A stretch of 64,000 bases of DNA from an uncultured Bacteroidales bacterium (lineage in GTDB: Bacteria; Bacteroidota; Bacteroidia; Bacteroidales; Salinivirgaceae), in the NCBI GenBank assembly GCA_937981765.1, contig CALJOM010000006.1:186001-250000 (forward strand). The letters run 5' to 3'. Shown here piece by piece: positions 8,524 to 16,418 of the stretch; position 1 is the stretch's first letter; each line of letters starts with the position of its first letter. A program made the translations under genes and the position numbers. A model generated the notes under the pieces. It searched no databases. It was not told the origin of the DNA and saw only the letters and a program-made list of their open reading frames with translations.

Positions 8524-8907
8524 ATGGAAGTAATTAAAATTGTTGGAACAGACGATACTCCAAGCGTTATCCTAGATGCACAAAACGACATGTTTGAAAT
8601 CTCAGGACGTTCTTTGCCAGAAGATGTAGCTGCTTTCTATGAACCTATCCTTGACTGGCTCGATCGTTATTCCGAGAAACCCAACGAGAAAACTGTTTTT
8701 AATTTCAAACTCGTATACTTTAATACAGCATCATCCAAATTATTACTCGATATACTTCTTAAACTTGAAGAAATATACGAAGCCGGGAACGACGTTTTAA
8801 TTCGTTGGCACTATCCGGAAGACGATGAAGACATGCAGGAAGCCGGGGAAGAGTATGCTGATATTGTTGAAGTTCCTTTTGAACAAGTAAGCTACTCTAT
8901 TGATTAG
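8524..8907 (+). CDS. siaC: SiaC-family regulatory phosphoprotein (DUF1987)
   Basis: A 127-residue protein of the DUF1987/SiaC family. The segment VYFNTASSKLLLDIL contains Thr68, at the same number as the phosphorylated Thr68 I recall for P. aeruginosa SiaC, so the phospho-site appears kept. In Pseudomonas unphosphorylated SiaC binds and activates the diguanylate cyclase SiaD. No GGDEF protein occurs in this window; the next gene, 24 bases on, is an ABC transporter. I infer that SiaC here may act on the transporter or on a distant target. Confidence 0.82.
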   Translation: MEVIKIVGTDDTPSVILDAQNDMFEISGRSLPEDVAAFYEPILDWLDRYSEKPNEKTVFNFKLVYFNTASSKLLLDILLKLEEIYEAGNDVLIRWHYPEDDEDMQEAGEEYADIVEVPFEQVSYSID

Positions 8908-8931
8908 CTATACGCTAAAAACTTTTGATAC

Positions 8932-11900
8932 ATGAGTGAAGAGATTCTCAAGGCGCTGATGCATCTTTTTGCCCTTATTGCCAAACAAGATGAAGGTGCT
9001 GAGGACAATGAAGTAGAATTTGTTAGAAAATTCCTCACCTCCCAACTTAACCATGAGGCGGTTGAGGAATACATGAATCTCTTTTACTATCATGCCGAAA
9101 TTGATCCCAATAATCCCGACAAAAAAAATCGTGAAAAACAACTTACCTCAGTAAAGGATTCGGTAAAAATTCTCGGGATTTGCAAAAAGATTAATAAAAC
9201 CCTTACCCAAAAGCAAAAGGTAGTTGTACTTGTTCGCCTATTTGAGCTGGTAAATGCCGACAAAAAGTTTACCGAACAAAGAATGGCAATTATTAATACC
9301 GTAGCCGAAGTTTTTAACATAACTCCCGAAGAATTTAAAAGTACCGAATCCTTTGTCATTGAAGAACCGGCTAGCATCAGTGATCCTAATATACTGAAAA
9401 TTAATAGCAAAGAGCACCATCCTGAAAACCTTTCTAAGCATATTCCAACGGAAGAATTAGACGGCGATATCTTAATTCTTCAGATTAAAAACGTCGATTT
9501 ATATTTCCTCCGATATACTGGAAACGCCGACATTTTCCTAAACGGACTACCAGTAAATAACCGTTCTATATACCTGTTTGCAAACGGTAGTTCGATTAGG
9601 CTTCCCAAATCAAAGCCAGTTTATTATTCCGACGTTGTAGCCCATTTTATGGCCGACACAACTCTGTCGAGAATTACCTACAACGTAGATAACGTTGAAT
9701 TTCGTTTCCCCAATGGTACTATTGGATTGCGAAATATAAATATTTCGGAAGAACAAGGCCGGTTGGTTGGAATAATGGGAGCCAGCGGTGCCGGAAAAAC
9801 AACCTTGCTAAATCTACTCACCGGTTTGGCAAAACCTTCTACCGGTACTGTAAAAATCAACGGTATTGATCTTCATCAGGAACCCGAAAAGCTGGAGGGT
9901 GTTATCGGCTTCATACCCCAAGACGACCTATTAATTAGTGAGTTAACCGTATATCAAAACCTTTATTACAACGCAAAACTTTGCTTTAAAGACCTGTCGG
10001 AGGAAGAAATCGATCGATTGGTGAATAAAACTCTAGCTGTACTTGGTCTCTATGAGAGAAAAGACCTTAAAGTCGGGACTCCATTAAATAAGGTCATTAG
10101 TGGAGGACAGCGTAAGCGTTTAAACATAGCCCTTGAATTGATTCGTGAACCGTCTATACTCTTTGTTGACGAACCAACATCGGGGCTATCATCGCGTGAC
10201 TCTGAGAATGTAATGGACCTTTTACGGGAACTTGCATTAAAAGGGAAACTTGTTTTTGTTGTTATCCATCAACCCTCGTCAGACATTTATAAAATGTTTG
10301 ACCGAATGATCATTCTCGACACTGGTGGATATATGATTTATTACGGCAACCCCGTAGAAGCCGTTACTTACTTTAAACGCCTCGATAATCAGATTAATGC
10401 CGATGTTGGCGAATGCCCAACGTGCGGGAATGTTAATCCTGAGCTGATATTCAATGTTATCGACGCACAAGTTGTTGATGAATTTGGGAAGTACACTGGC
10501 AAACGTAAGGTAAACCCTGAAAAGTGGGAAGAACATTTCCGACAAAATATTAGTATTGAGCGCCATTCTGATATTCAAGAAGATCCCCCGAAAAACCTGA
10601 GCATACCCTCTTGGTTTAAACAATTCAGAATTTACGCCACAAGAGATTTTCTTTCCAAGATTAGTGACCGTCAGTATGTTTTGATAAACCTTCTGGAGGC
10701 ACCCCTACTGGGTTTTATGCTTTCATTCATAATACGCTACATTGAGCCTGATGCAACCGAATACGTCTTTCGTGTTAACGCAAACATACCTCCATATATC
10801 TTTATGGGTTTAATCGTAGCCCTTTTCCTTGGATTTATGGTTAGCGCGGAAGAAATATTTAAAGACCGAAAAATACTCAAACGGGAAGCATTTCTAAACT
10901 TATCGCGTTCTAGCTATCTCCTGAGTAAAATACTTATACTCTTTGCTATTTCAGCCATACAAGCCATTACATTTGTATTGGTAGCCAATAATATACTCGA
11001 AGTGCGCGGTCTTACCCTCGAATACTTTTTCGCCCTATGGTCCATAGCCTCTTTTGCCAACCTGTTAGGACTAAACATATCATCAGCCTTCAATTCAGCC
11101 GTTACCATTTACATTCTTATCCCCTTGTTAATGATTCCGCAAATGGTAATGGGGGGAGCTATGTTTACTTTCGATAAACTAAACAAAAAGGTTGGTAGTG
11201 TTGACAAAGTTCCGTTTATTGTTCAAGCTGTAGCAGCCTATTGGTGTTATGAAGGGTTGATGGTAAAACAATTTAAGGATAACGAGTTTGAAAAATATTT
11301 CTATGAGTTTGATAAAGCTATAAGCCAGGGAGACATACGTGGAACCAAATGGACAGCCGAAATACGTCAGCGAGTTGATGAGGTAATGAGCGCACTTGTG
11401 TCGAAGAACCCGGAACGGCTCAAGAAAGCTGAAAAAACATTGAACTTATTGCACTACGAGATATCGAAAGAAATGAAAAACAATCCAGATGTAGAGTTTA
11501 AACACCTCGATAAACTCAACATCAATAAGTTTGATTTCGGTGTAGCCGAACAAACTCTTAAATACTTGGACCGTATTACTGATTATTATGAAATGCAAAT
11601 TGCTCGGGCCCAAAAGGCTAAAGAACGTTTAATTATGGCACTTGATGCCCGAGATCCACAGATTTACCTTACACAGCAAAACCGTTACCATAATGAAGCT
11701 GTGGCCGACATTGTTAAAAATATTTACATGAAGCAAATCGTTGAATCTGATGGGAGGTTAATTCAACAAAGAGATCCAATATTCAGAGTAGCCGAACCGG
11801 AACATTTTCTGAGTATACGCAGTCATCTATTTGCGCCCCAGAAGCACTTTATGGGTAGGTACTACGATACCTTCTGGTTTAATATGGTTATGGTCTGGAT

Positions 11901-12087
11901 AATGACACTAGTGCTTTATGTAACGCTATACTTCGATTTGCTTAAGAAGTTGGTTGAATTCGATTTTGCCCGTCGTTTCTCCCCATACATTCCAAAAATA
12001 AACTTCTCCAAAGTTACTGCCCCATTGAAAAAAATGGTTGCAAAATTTAAAATTCCACGGATAGTAATACGGGTGAGAAAAAAATAA
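8932..12087 (+). CDS. TerB-like/FHA-like/ABC-2 transporter fusion (ABCG-type half transporter)
   Basis: A 1051-residue protein. Residues about 1-140 resemble TerB (acidic helical repeats with an NADKKFTEQ-like segment). Residues about 170-235 form a beta-rich region resembling the end of an FHA domain (FLNGLPVNNRS, FANGSSIRL). An ABCG-type ATPase follows, with Walker A GASGAGKTT (about 282-292), signature SGGQRKRLNIAL and Walker B ILFVDEPTSGL. A CPTCG motif sits near 494. Five membrane segments (about 583-745), a long charged helical insert (about 760-970) and a final membrane segment (about 983-1004) complete it. The substrate is unknown. Its place after siaC, 24 bases away, makes it the likely output of the switch. 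Confidence 0.78.
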   Translation: MSEEILKALMHLFALIAKQDEGAEDNEVEFVRKFLTSQLNHEAVEEYMNLFYYHAEIDPNNPDKKNREKQLTSVKDSVKILGICKKINKTLTQKQKVVVLVRLFELVNADKKFTEQRMAIINTVAEVFNITPEEFKSTESFVIEEPASISDPNILKINSKEHHPENLSKHIPTEELDGDILILQIKNVDLYFLRYTGNADIFLNGLPVNNRSIYLFANGSSIRLPKSKPVYYSDVVAHFMADTTLSRITYNVDNVEFRFPNGTIGLRNINISEEQGRLVGIMGASGAGKTTLLNLLTGLAKPSTGTVKINGIDLHQEPEKLEGVIGFIPQDDLLISELTVYQNLYYNAKLCFKDLSEEEIDRLVNKTLAVLGLYERKDLKVGTPLNKVISGGQRKRLNIALELIREPSILFVDEPTSGLSSRDSENVMDLLRELALKGKLVFVVIHQPSSDIYKMFDRMIILDTGGYMIYYGNPVEAVTYFKRLDNQINADVGECPTCGNVNPELIFNVIDAQVVDEFGKYTGKRKVNPEKWEEHFRQNISIERHSDIQEDPPKNLSIPSWFKQFRIYATRDFLSKISDRQYVLINLLEAPLLGFMLSFIIRYIEPDATEYVFRVNANIPPYIFMGLIVALFLGFMVSAEEIFKDRKILKREAFLNLSRSSYLLSKILILFAISAIQAITFVLVANNILEVRGLTLEYFFALWSIASFANLLGLNISSAFNSAVTIYILIPLLMIPQMVMGGAMFTFDKLNKKVGSVDKVPFIVQAVAAYWCYEGLMVKQFKDNEFEKYFYEFDKAISQGDIRGTKWTAEIRQRVDEVMSALVSKNPERLKKAEKTLNLLHYEISKEMKNNPDVEFKHLDKLNINKFDFGVAEQTLKYLDRITDYYEMQIARAQKAKERLIMALDARDPQIYLTQQNRYHNEAVADIVKNIYMKQIVESDGRLIQQRDPIFRVAEPEHFLSIRSHLFAPQKHFMGRYYDTFWFNMVMVWIMTLVLYVTLYFDLLKKLVEFDFARRFSPYIPKINFSKVTAPLKKMVAKFKIPRIVIRVRKK

Positions 12088-12123
12088 TTACTATATTTAT
12101 GCACCGAAATTAATGATTGGCAT

Positions 12124-13053
12124 ATGAAAAGAATTCTTGTCTATAGTTTTTTAATAGGGTATCTGGCTTACGGTTGTTCGTGTCAAGATGAAAATTCCGG
12201 TAAAAGCAAAAATACCTTTGATGAGATTATTGGAGAAGCCTTGAATCAGGAAGATACAACTAATGTTTCTGATAAGCCTTCAGAAACCATACAGATTCTT
12301 CAAAATATTTCATCCTCACCTGTTGAAATGGCTGCATTGCTCCAAGCGACCGGAGTTCCTTTCAATGAAAATTATATATCAACCATAGAAAATATCGATC
12401 GCTACAATACTGATTTTAAACGCGCACTTAATTTAGGCATCTTGGCCGCCGATTTGGGATATCTTAATATGTATAAAAAAACCGGTCCGGTTATGACCAT
12501 TATGCGTGGAATTCGAAAACTCACCGAAGAATTACGGGTGCAACAGTTCTATGATTTTAATACAATCCGTCGCCTAGCTACCAATAATGAAAACCTTGAC
12601 TCGCTAATGTATATTAGTATATCCAGTTTTAATAACATGGATAATCACCTACAGAAAACCGGACGGAACGAAATTAGTGCCTTAATTATTAGTGGTACCT
12701 GGCTCGAAGGAATGTTTTTTGCTACACAGGTTGCCAAGTATGCCCCAAACAATAAAGAAGTTGTTGAACGTATTGGTGAGCAAAAAATAATAGTTGAAAA
12801 CCTAGTTGATATTTTAGCTAAGTATAAAAGCGATTCACGTTTTGCCGATCTTCACTCAAAATTTGCAAGAATTTATAAAGCTTTTGAAGGAGTTACTAAA
12901 ACTGTAGTTCCTGGAGAACCAAAGGAAGTGGAAATAGATGGGATAGTGGTTTATGTCCAAAGTGAAACTTCATACGTTGATGTGCCTGAAAAGACGCTCG
13001 AGAATATCATTAATGTTATTGAAGAGGTACGCTATGAGGTTATAAAAATTTAG
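12124..13053 (+). CDS. Predicted lipoprotein of unknown function
   Basis: A 309-residue protein with a short signal peptide and lipobox ending AYGC, so Cys18 should be lipidated and the protein membrane-anchored in the envelope. The mature part starts with a low-complexity acidic linker and then is mostly helical, without a catalytic motif I recognise. It starts 36 bases after the ABC transporter stop on the same strand and could be co-transcribed with it as an accessory envelope component, but a TATATTTA element in the gap could also give it its own promoter. Confidence 0.6.
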   Translation: MKRILVYSFLIGYLAYGCSCQDENSGKSKNTFDEIIGEALNQEDTTNVSDKPSETIQILQNISSSPVEMAALLQATGVPFNENYISTIENIDRYNTDFKRALNLGILAADLGYLNMYKKTGPVMTIMRGIRKLTEELRVQQFYDFNTIRRLATNNENLDSLMYISISSFNNMDNHLQKTGRNEISALIISGTWLEGMFFATQVAKYAPNNKEVVERIGEQKIIVENLVDILAKYKSDSRFADLHSKFARIYKAFEGVTKTVVPGEPKEVEIDGIVVYVQSETSYVDVPEKTLENIINVIEEVRYEVIKI

Positions 13054-13103
13054 TAGTGTTATGCGACAAAACTTGAGGAATTAACAAATGAAATTTTAAG
13101 ACT

Positions 13104-13535
13104 ATGAAAAAGCTAGTTATACTCATCGTGTTAGGAATATTCTTCGGGCTTAATTATACGCATGCACAAAGTGATGATTTGGTAAATTCATGTGCATTAA
13201 ATATAGGCAATGCTACGTATCTAAAGGACTTTAAGTACAAAATGCCCCAAAGCGCTATTAAGCCGCCACCGTCAACCAAAAATAGTGTGGTGCTAAATAA
13301 AGGAACTATTTACAAGTTTAGCGCCTGTAACGCTGATGGGTACGAGGGTAAACTTGTGTTTGAGCTTTATGACGGTGATACAAAGTTAATAACCAACTTA
13401 AAACCTGATGGCACCTTAACTGATGCTGCAGGATTCTCCTGTATGAAAACGGGTGTTTACTCGCTTAATGCCTATTTTCTTGACGGGAAAGAGGGCGCCG
13501 CTGTACTCATTATGTCCTACATTACAGTTAAGTAA
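13104..13535 (+). CDS. Small secreted protein, paralogue of the 38731-39183 gene
   Basis: A 143-residue protein with a clean signal peptide (cleavage near THAQ). The mature domain is beta-rich and holds two conserved cysteines (SACN, FSCMKTG). It aligns along its length with the minus-strand protein at 38731-39183: ATYLKDF/GTYLRDF, VVLNKGTIYKF/VLLNKGSRYRF, FSCMKTGVYSLNAYFLDGK/FECNKTQVYNIQVYFQNGK. No function is known to me. A good terminator follows, so this is the last gene of its transcript. Confidence 0.65.
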   Translation: MKKLVILIVLGIFFGLNYTHAQSDDLVNSCALNIGNATYLKDFKYKMPQSAIKPPPSTKNSVVLNKGTIYKFSACNADGYEGKLVFELYDGDTKLITNLKPDGTLTDAAGFSCMKTGVYSLNAYFLDGKEGAAVLIMSYITVK

Positions 13536-13554
13536 ATCATCCCTTTTATTATTC

Positions 13555-13584
13555 ATACCGGCACTCTGTGGCCGGTATTTTTTG
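13555..13584 (+). terminator. Rho-independent terminator
   Basis: Stem ATACCGGC / GCCGGTAT around an eight-base loop, followed by a run of six T. It lies 20 bases after the stop of the small secreted protein gene. Confidence 0.85.
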
Positions 13585-13644
13585 TTATTAGGTATTTAAT
13601 TTGTTAATTTTCTAATTCAGTATCCCGAACTGGAGAAACCAATT

Positions 13645-14769
13645 ATGGCTGGTATTTATATACATATACCATTCTGTAAAAGTAAATGTTACTATTGCGA
13701 TTTTTATTCTTGTTCCGAGGAAACTGATTTTTCGAAATATCTTTCCATATTGAAAAAAGAGTTGGAAGATCGTAGATATTTTGTTGCCGAGGAGATAAGA
13801 ACCATTTACTTTGGTGGGGGTACGCCTTCGTTGCTTTCTGCTCAACAATTCCACGATATTTTTGAGGTTATTAATAAATACTACAAACTAGCCCATTTTA
13901 CCGAGATTACCCTTGAGGCTAATCCCGATGATTTATCCTCCAAGTACCTTAGAGATTTGTCGAAGTTACCGTTCAATCGGTTAAGCATTGGTGCCCAATC
14001 ATTTGATAATCATCAGTTAAAAACTCTTAATCGTAGGCATAATATAGATACTGTGCGTCAATCTGTCAATGATGCTCAGAAAAATGGATTTTCCAATATC
14101 AGCATTGATATTATCTATGGGTTACCCAATTCTTCTACCAGTGATTTGAAAAAGGAATTGGAAAAATTATCTGAACTTAATGTGCAGCACATTTCGGCTT
14201 ATCTTCTTACGATCGAGGAGAATACAGTTTTTAGTAAGCTTAAGAAAAAGGGTATTATTTCCGAACTGAGCGAGGATGAATGTTTTAATCAATACATGAC
14301 TATTGTTGAATGGGCTGAGAAAAACAACTTTATCCAATACGAAATTTCAAATTTTGGTAAGTTAGGGCGTTTTTCTATGCATAACAGTAGTTATTGGCAA
14401 CGTATTCCCTATCTTGGAGTAGGACCTGCCGCTCACTCCTACAATCGTATTGTAAGGCGGTGGAATGTGCCAGATTTAAAACAATATTATCGCTACGAGG
14501 AATTAGAGGGGAAAATTTACCTTGAAGAAATTTTAACACCTAAAGATAACTTTAACGACTTGATTTTACTCTCTCTTCGCACAACTTTTGGTTTGGATGT
14601 TAGCGTTGTTGAGAGTGAATTTGGTAGCGTTAATGCAAAGCGATTGCTAAACGTTGCCTCCAAGTATGTTGAAAGTGGAGATGTTATTATCGTAGATAAT
14701 GTTGTGAAACTTACCCCAAAAGGCCTATTTCTATCCGATGCCATAATTCGGGAGATTTTTCTCGAATAA
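13645..14769 (+). CDS. hemW: Radical SAM family heme chaperone HemW
   Basis: A 374-residue protein, normal for HemW (coproporphyrinogen III oxidase-like). IHIPFCKSKCYYCDF at the N-terminus supplies the CxxxCxxC iron-sulfur motif. YFGGGTPSLL, LSIGAQSF and ISIDIIYGLP are typical of the family. As usual for HemW, rather than HemN, the motif is followed by a second cysteine-containing element (YSCSE). It probably inserts heme into respiratory proteins. The ATG at 13645 places the first residues exactly as in the family. Confidence 0.9.
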   Translation: MAGIYIHIPFCKSKCYYCDFYSCSEETDFSKYLSILKKELEDRRYFVAEEIRTIYFGGGTPSLLSAQQFHDIFEVINKYYKLAHFTEITLEANPDDLSSKYLRDLSKLPFNRLSIGAQSFDNHQLKTLNRRHNIDTVRQSVNDAQKNGFSNISIDIIYGLPNSSTSDLKKELEKLSELNVQHISAYLLTIEENTVFSKLKKKGIISELSEDECFNQYMTIVEWAEKNNFIQYEISNFGKLGRFSMHNSSYWQRIPYLGVGPAAHSYNRIVRRWNVPDLKQYYRYEELEGKIYLEEILTPKDNFNDLILLSLRTTFGLDVSVVESEFGSVNAKRLLNVASKYVESGDVIIVDNVVKLTPKGLFLSDAIIREIFLE

Positions 14770-14795
14770 GAATGGTACACATGAATTTATTAATA

Positions 14796-15185
14796 ATGGT
14801 AAAACGAATTCTAGCATTTACGATTTGTGTACTATGGGGGGGGGCGAGCAATGCACAACCCGATACTATGTTTTTTAACCTGCTTTTAACAACCGAACCA
14901 AGGTTGATTTTAGACGTACAACCCAATTCTATGTATAAAATTCAACATATAAACGGGGCAGTTAATGCTCCAACCAAAGCATTCTTAGTAGCAATTTGCG
15001 ATACGGTTGATAGACAACTACCAATTTTCGTTTATTGTTGGTCTGGCGATCGTAGTAAGAGCGCTGTTGATATTTTAAAAAAGATGGGTTTTGTCTATAT
15101 TTTTGAAATGATTGGGGGATTAGAGGCTTTTTACAAGCGTGATGTTTTTCAAAAATATAGTTCCTACTTGATTATAGATCAGTAA
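14796..15185 (+). CDS. Exported rhodanese-like protein
   Basis: Starting at ATG 14796 gives a textbook signal peptide ending SNAQ; the frame is open upstream to ATG 14772. The mature protein is a single rhodanese domain with active-site loop YCWSGDRSKSA, where Cys is the sulfur or phosphate acceptor, preceded by LILDVQP (usually LIDVR). It probably acts in the periplasm on a small thiol or sulfane substrate. A run of nine G (14836-14844) lies in the signal-peptide codons and could slip. It directly follows hemW on the same strand. Confidence 0.75.
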   Translation: MVKRILAFTICVLWGGASNAQPDTMFFNLLLTTEPRLILDVQPNSMYKIQHINGAVNAPTKAFLVAICDTVDRQLPIFVYCWSGDRSKSAVDILKKMGFVYIFEMIGGLEAFYKRDVFQKYSSYLIIDQ

Positions 15186-15217
15186 ATTTTACTAATTTTA
15201 TTCCGAAAAAAGATGCC

Positions 15218-15598
15218 ATGTGGGTGCCTGATTTAAAGGGGAAAAAAGTTCTTATTGCCGAGGATAACATTGGAGCATTGCTCCTGTTGAAAGCATTTCT
15301 GGAACCCACCGGGGCGGAGATATTTGAGGCTCGTAACGGTATAGAGGCTTTACGTGTTTTTTCTCAAAACCAAGACATAACTATTATTTTTTTGGACATT
15401 TTTATGCCCGAAATGGACGGTTTGGAAACAGTATCAAAGATTCGTGAAATTAATAAACATGTTCCAATTGTGGCGCAAACTGCTTTTGTCTCAAGAATCG
15501 ACAAGGAGCGATGTTTAGCCGCCGGATTTTCTGCCTATCTCAGTAAGCCGATAGATCTTCAGGAGTTTTACAATACCCTATGGTACTTTTTGGGTTAG
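15218..15598 (+). CDS. Single-domain response regulator (CheY-like receiver)
   Basis: A 126-residue stand-alone receiver. The acidic pair is in IAEDN, the phospho-acceptor Asp in FLDIFMPEMDG, a switch Thr in AQTAF and the invariant Lys in LSKPID. There is no output domain, so it must signal by protein interaction or pass phosphate on. It follows the rhodanese gene by 32 bases. Its cognate kinase is not evident here. Its 3' end faces rsmA with only 18 bases between, without a visible terminator. Confidence 0.85.
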   Translation: MWVPDLKGKKVLIAEDNIGALLLLKAFLEPTGAEIFEARNGIEALRVFSQNQDITIIFLDIFMPEMDGLETVSKIREINKHVPIVAQTAFVSRIDKERCLAAGFSAYLSKPIDLQEFYNTLWYFLG

Positions 15599-15616
15599 AT
15601 CATCTTTCTGAATCTA

Positions 15617-16372
15617 CTATGATAATTCTCTGGCGAGGTTAATAAAATCTTCCGGAGATAATTGTTCCGGTCTTTTCGCCAGTAGCTTAGGATCGACGGT
15701 TGAATTAGAGATAAAACCTTTGAGACTATTGCGCAATGTTTTTCTTCGTTGATTAAAGCTTGTTTTTATTATCGATAACAAAAACGAAGAATCTACTCCT
15801 TTTAAATCGCGGTCAATACGGCTGAGCGAAATAACCCCCGATTTTACTTTTGGAGGTGGGACAAAAACATGTTCGGGGACCGTAAAGCAATAGGAAACTT
15901 TGTAAAATAACTGTGTCCAAGCACTCAAAATTCCATATTGTTTTGAGTTGTGTGAAGCGGCTATTCTTTCGGCAACCTCTTTTTGGAACATTCCTACTAC
16001 TAGCGGGATTGATGCTCGATTTTCGAGTATTTTAAAAAGAATTGGACTCGAAATGTTGTAGGGGAAATTGCCTACGACCATAAATTGGCCTTGAAAAATG
16101 GACGAAAGGTCGGTTTGTAGAAAGTCGGCAAAGTGAATGTTTTGAATAATTGATGGGAACCTGTTTTTAAGAAATTCTATACTTTCCTGATCGATTTCAA
16201 TTACATGGAGTTTATTTCCAAACCGTGGTTCAAGGAACTGCGTTAACACTCCTGTCCCCGGGCCAATTTCCAACAATTGGAGATTATTGTTGGGCAATAA
16301 ACGAGTAATTTTTTGAGCAATGTTTTTATCGGCTAGGAAATGTTGTCCTAAATGTTTTTTGGGGCGTACCAT
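15617..16372 (-). CDS. rsmA: 16S rRNA (adenine1518/1519-N6)-dimethyltransferase
   Basis: A 251-residue KsgA/RsmA enzyme that dimethylates two adjacent adenines in 16S rRNA helix 45. It starts VRPKKHLGQHFLADKNIAQKI, a family signature, then LLEIGPGTGVLT (SAM loop), and VVGNFPYNISSPI (the N-[FL]-P-Y catalytic motif). The C-terminal domain has FNQRRKTLRNSL. Full length, intact, and convergent with the response regulator gene. Confidence 0.95.
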   Translation of the reverse strand: MVRPKKHLGQHFLADKNIAQKITRLLPNNNLQLLEIGPGTGVLTQFLEPRFGNKLHVIEIDQESIEFLKNRFPSIIQNIHFADFLQTDLSSIFQGQFMVVGNFPYNISSPILFKILENRASIPLVVGMFQKEVAERIAASHNSKQYGILSAWTQLFYKVSYCFTVPEHVFVPPPKVKSGVISLSRIDRDLKGVDSSFLLSIIKTSFNQRRKTLRNSLKGFISNSTVDPKLLAKRPEQLSPEDFINLARELS

Positions 16373-16385
16373 TGTGAAATATTAA

Positions 16386-16413
16386 TTTCAGGGGCATCAA
16401 CATGCCCCTGAAA
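16386..16413 (-). terminator. Hairpin between DPP11-like gene and rsmA, probable terminator
   Basis: A perfect 12-base stem (TTTCAGGGGCAT / ATGCCCCTGAAA) with a four-base loop, 6 bases after the peptidase stop on the minus strand. The following bases are AT-rich but lack a long pure T-run, so termination may be partial. Confidence 0.6.
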
Positions 16414-16418
16414 AATAG

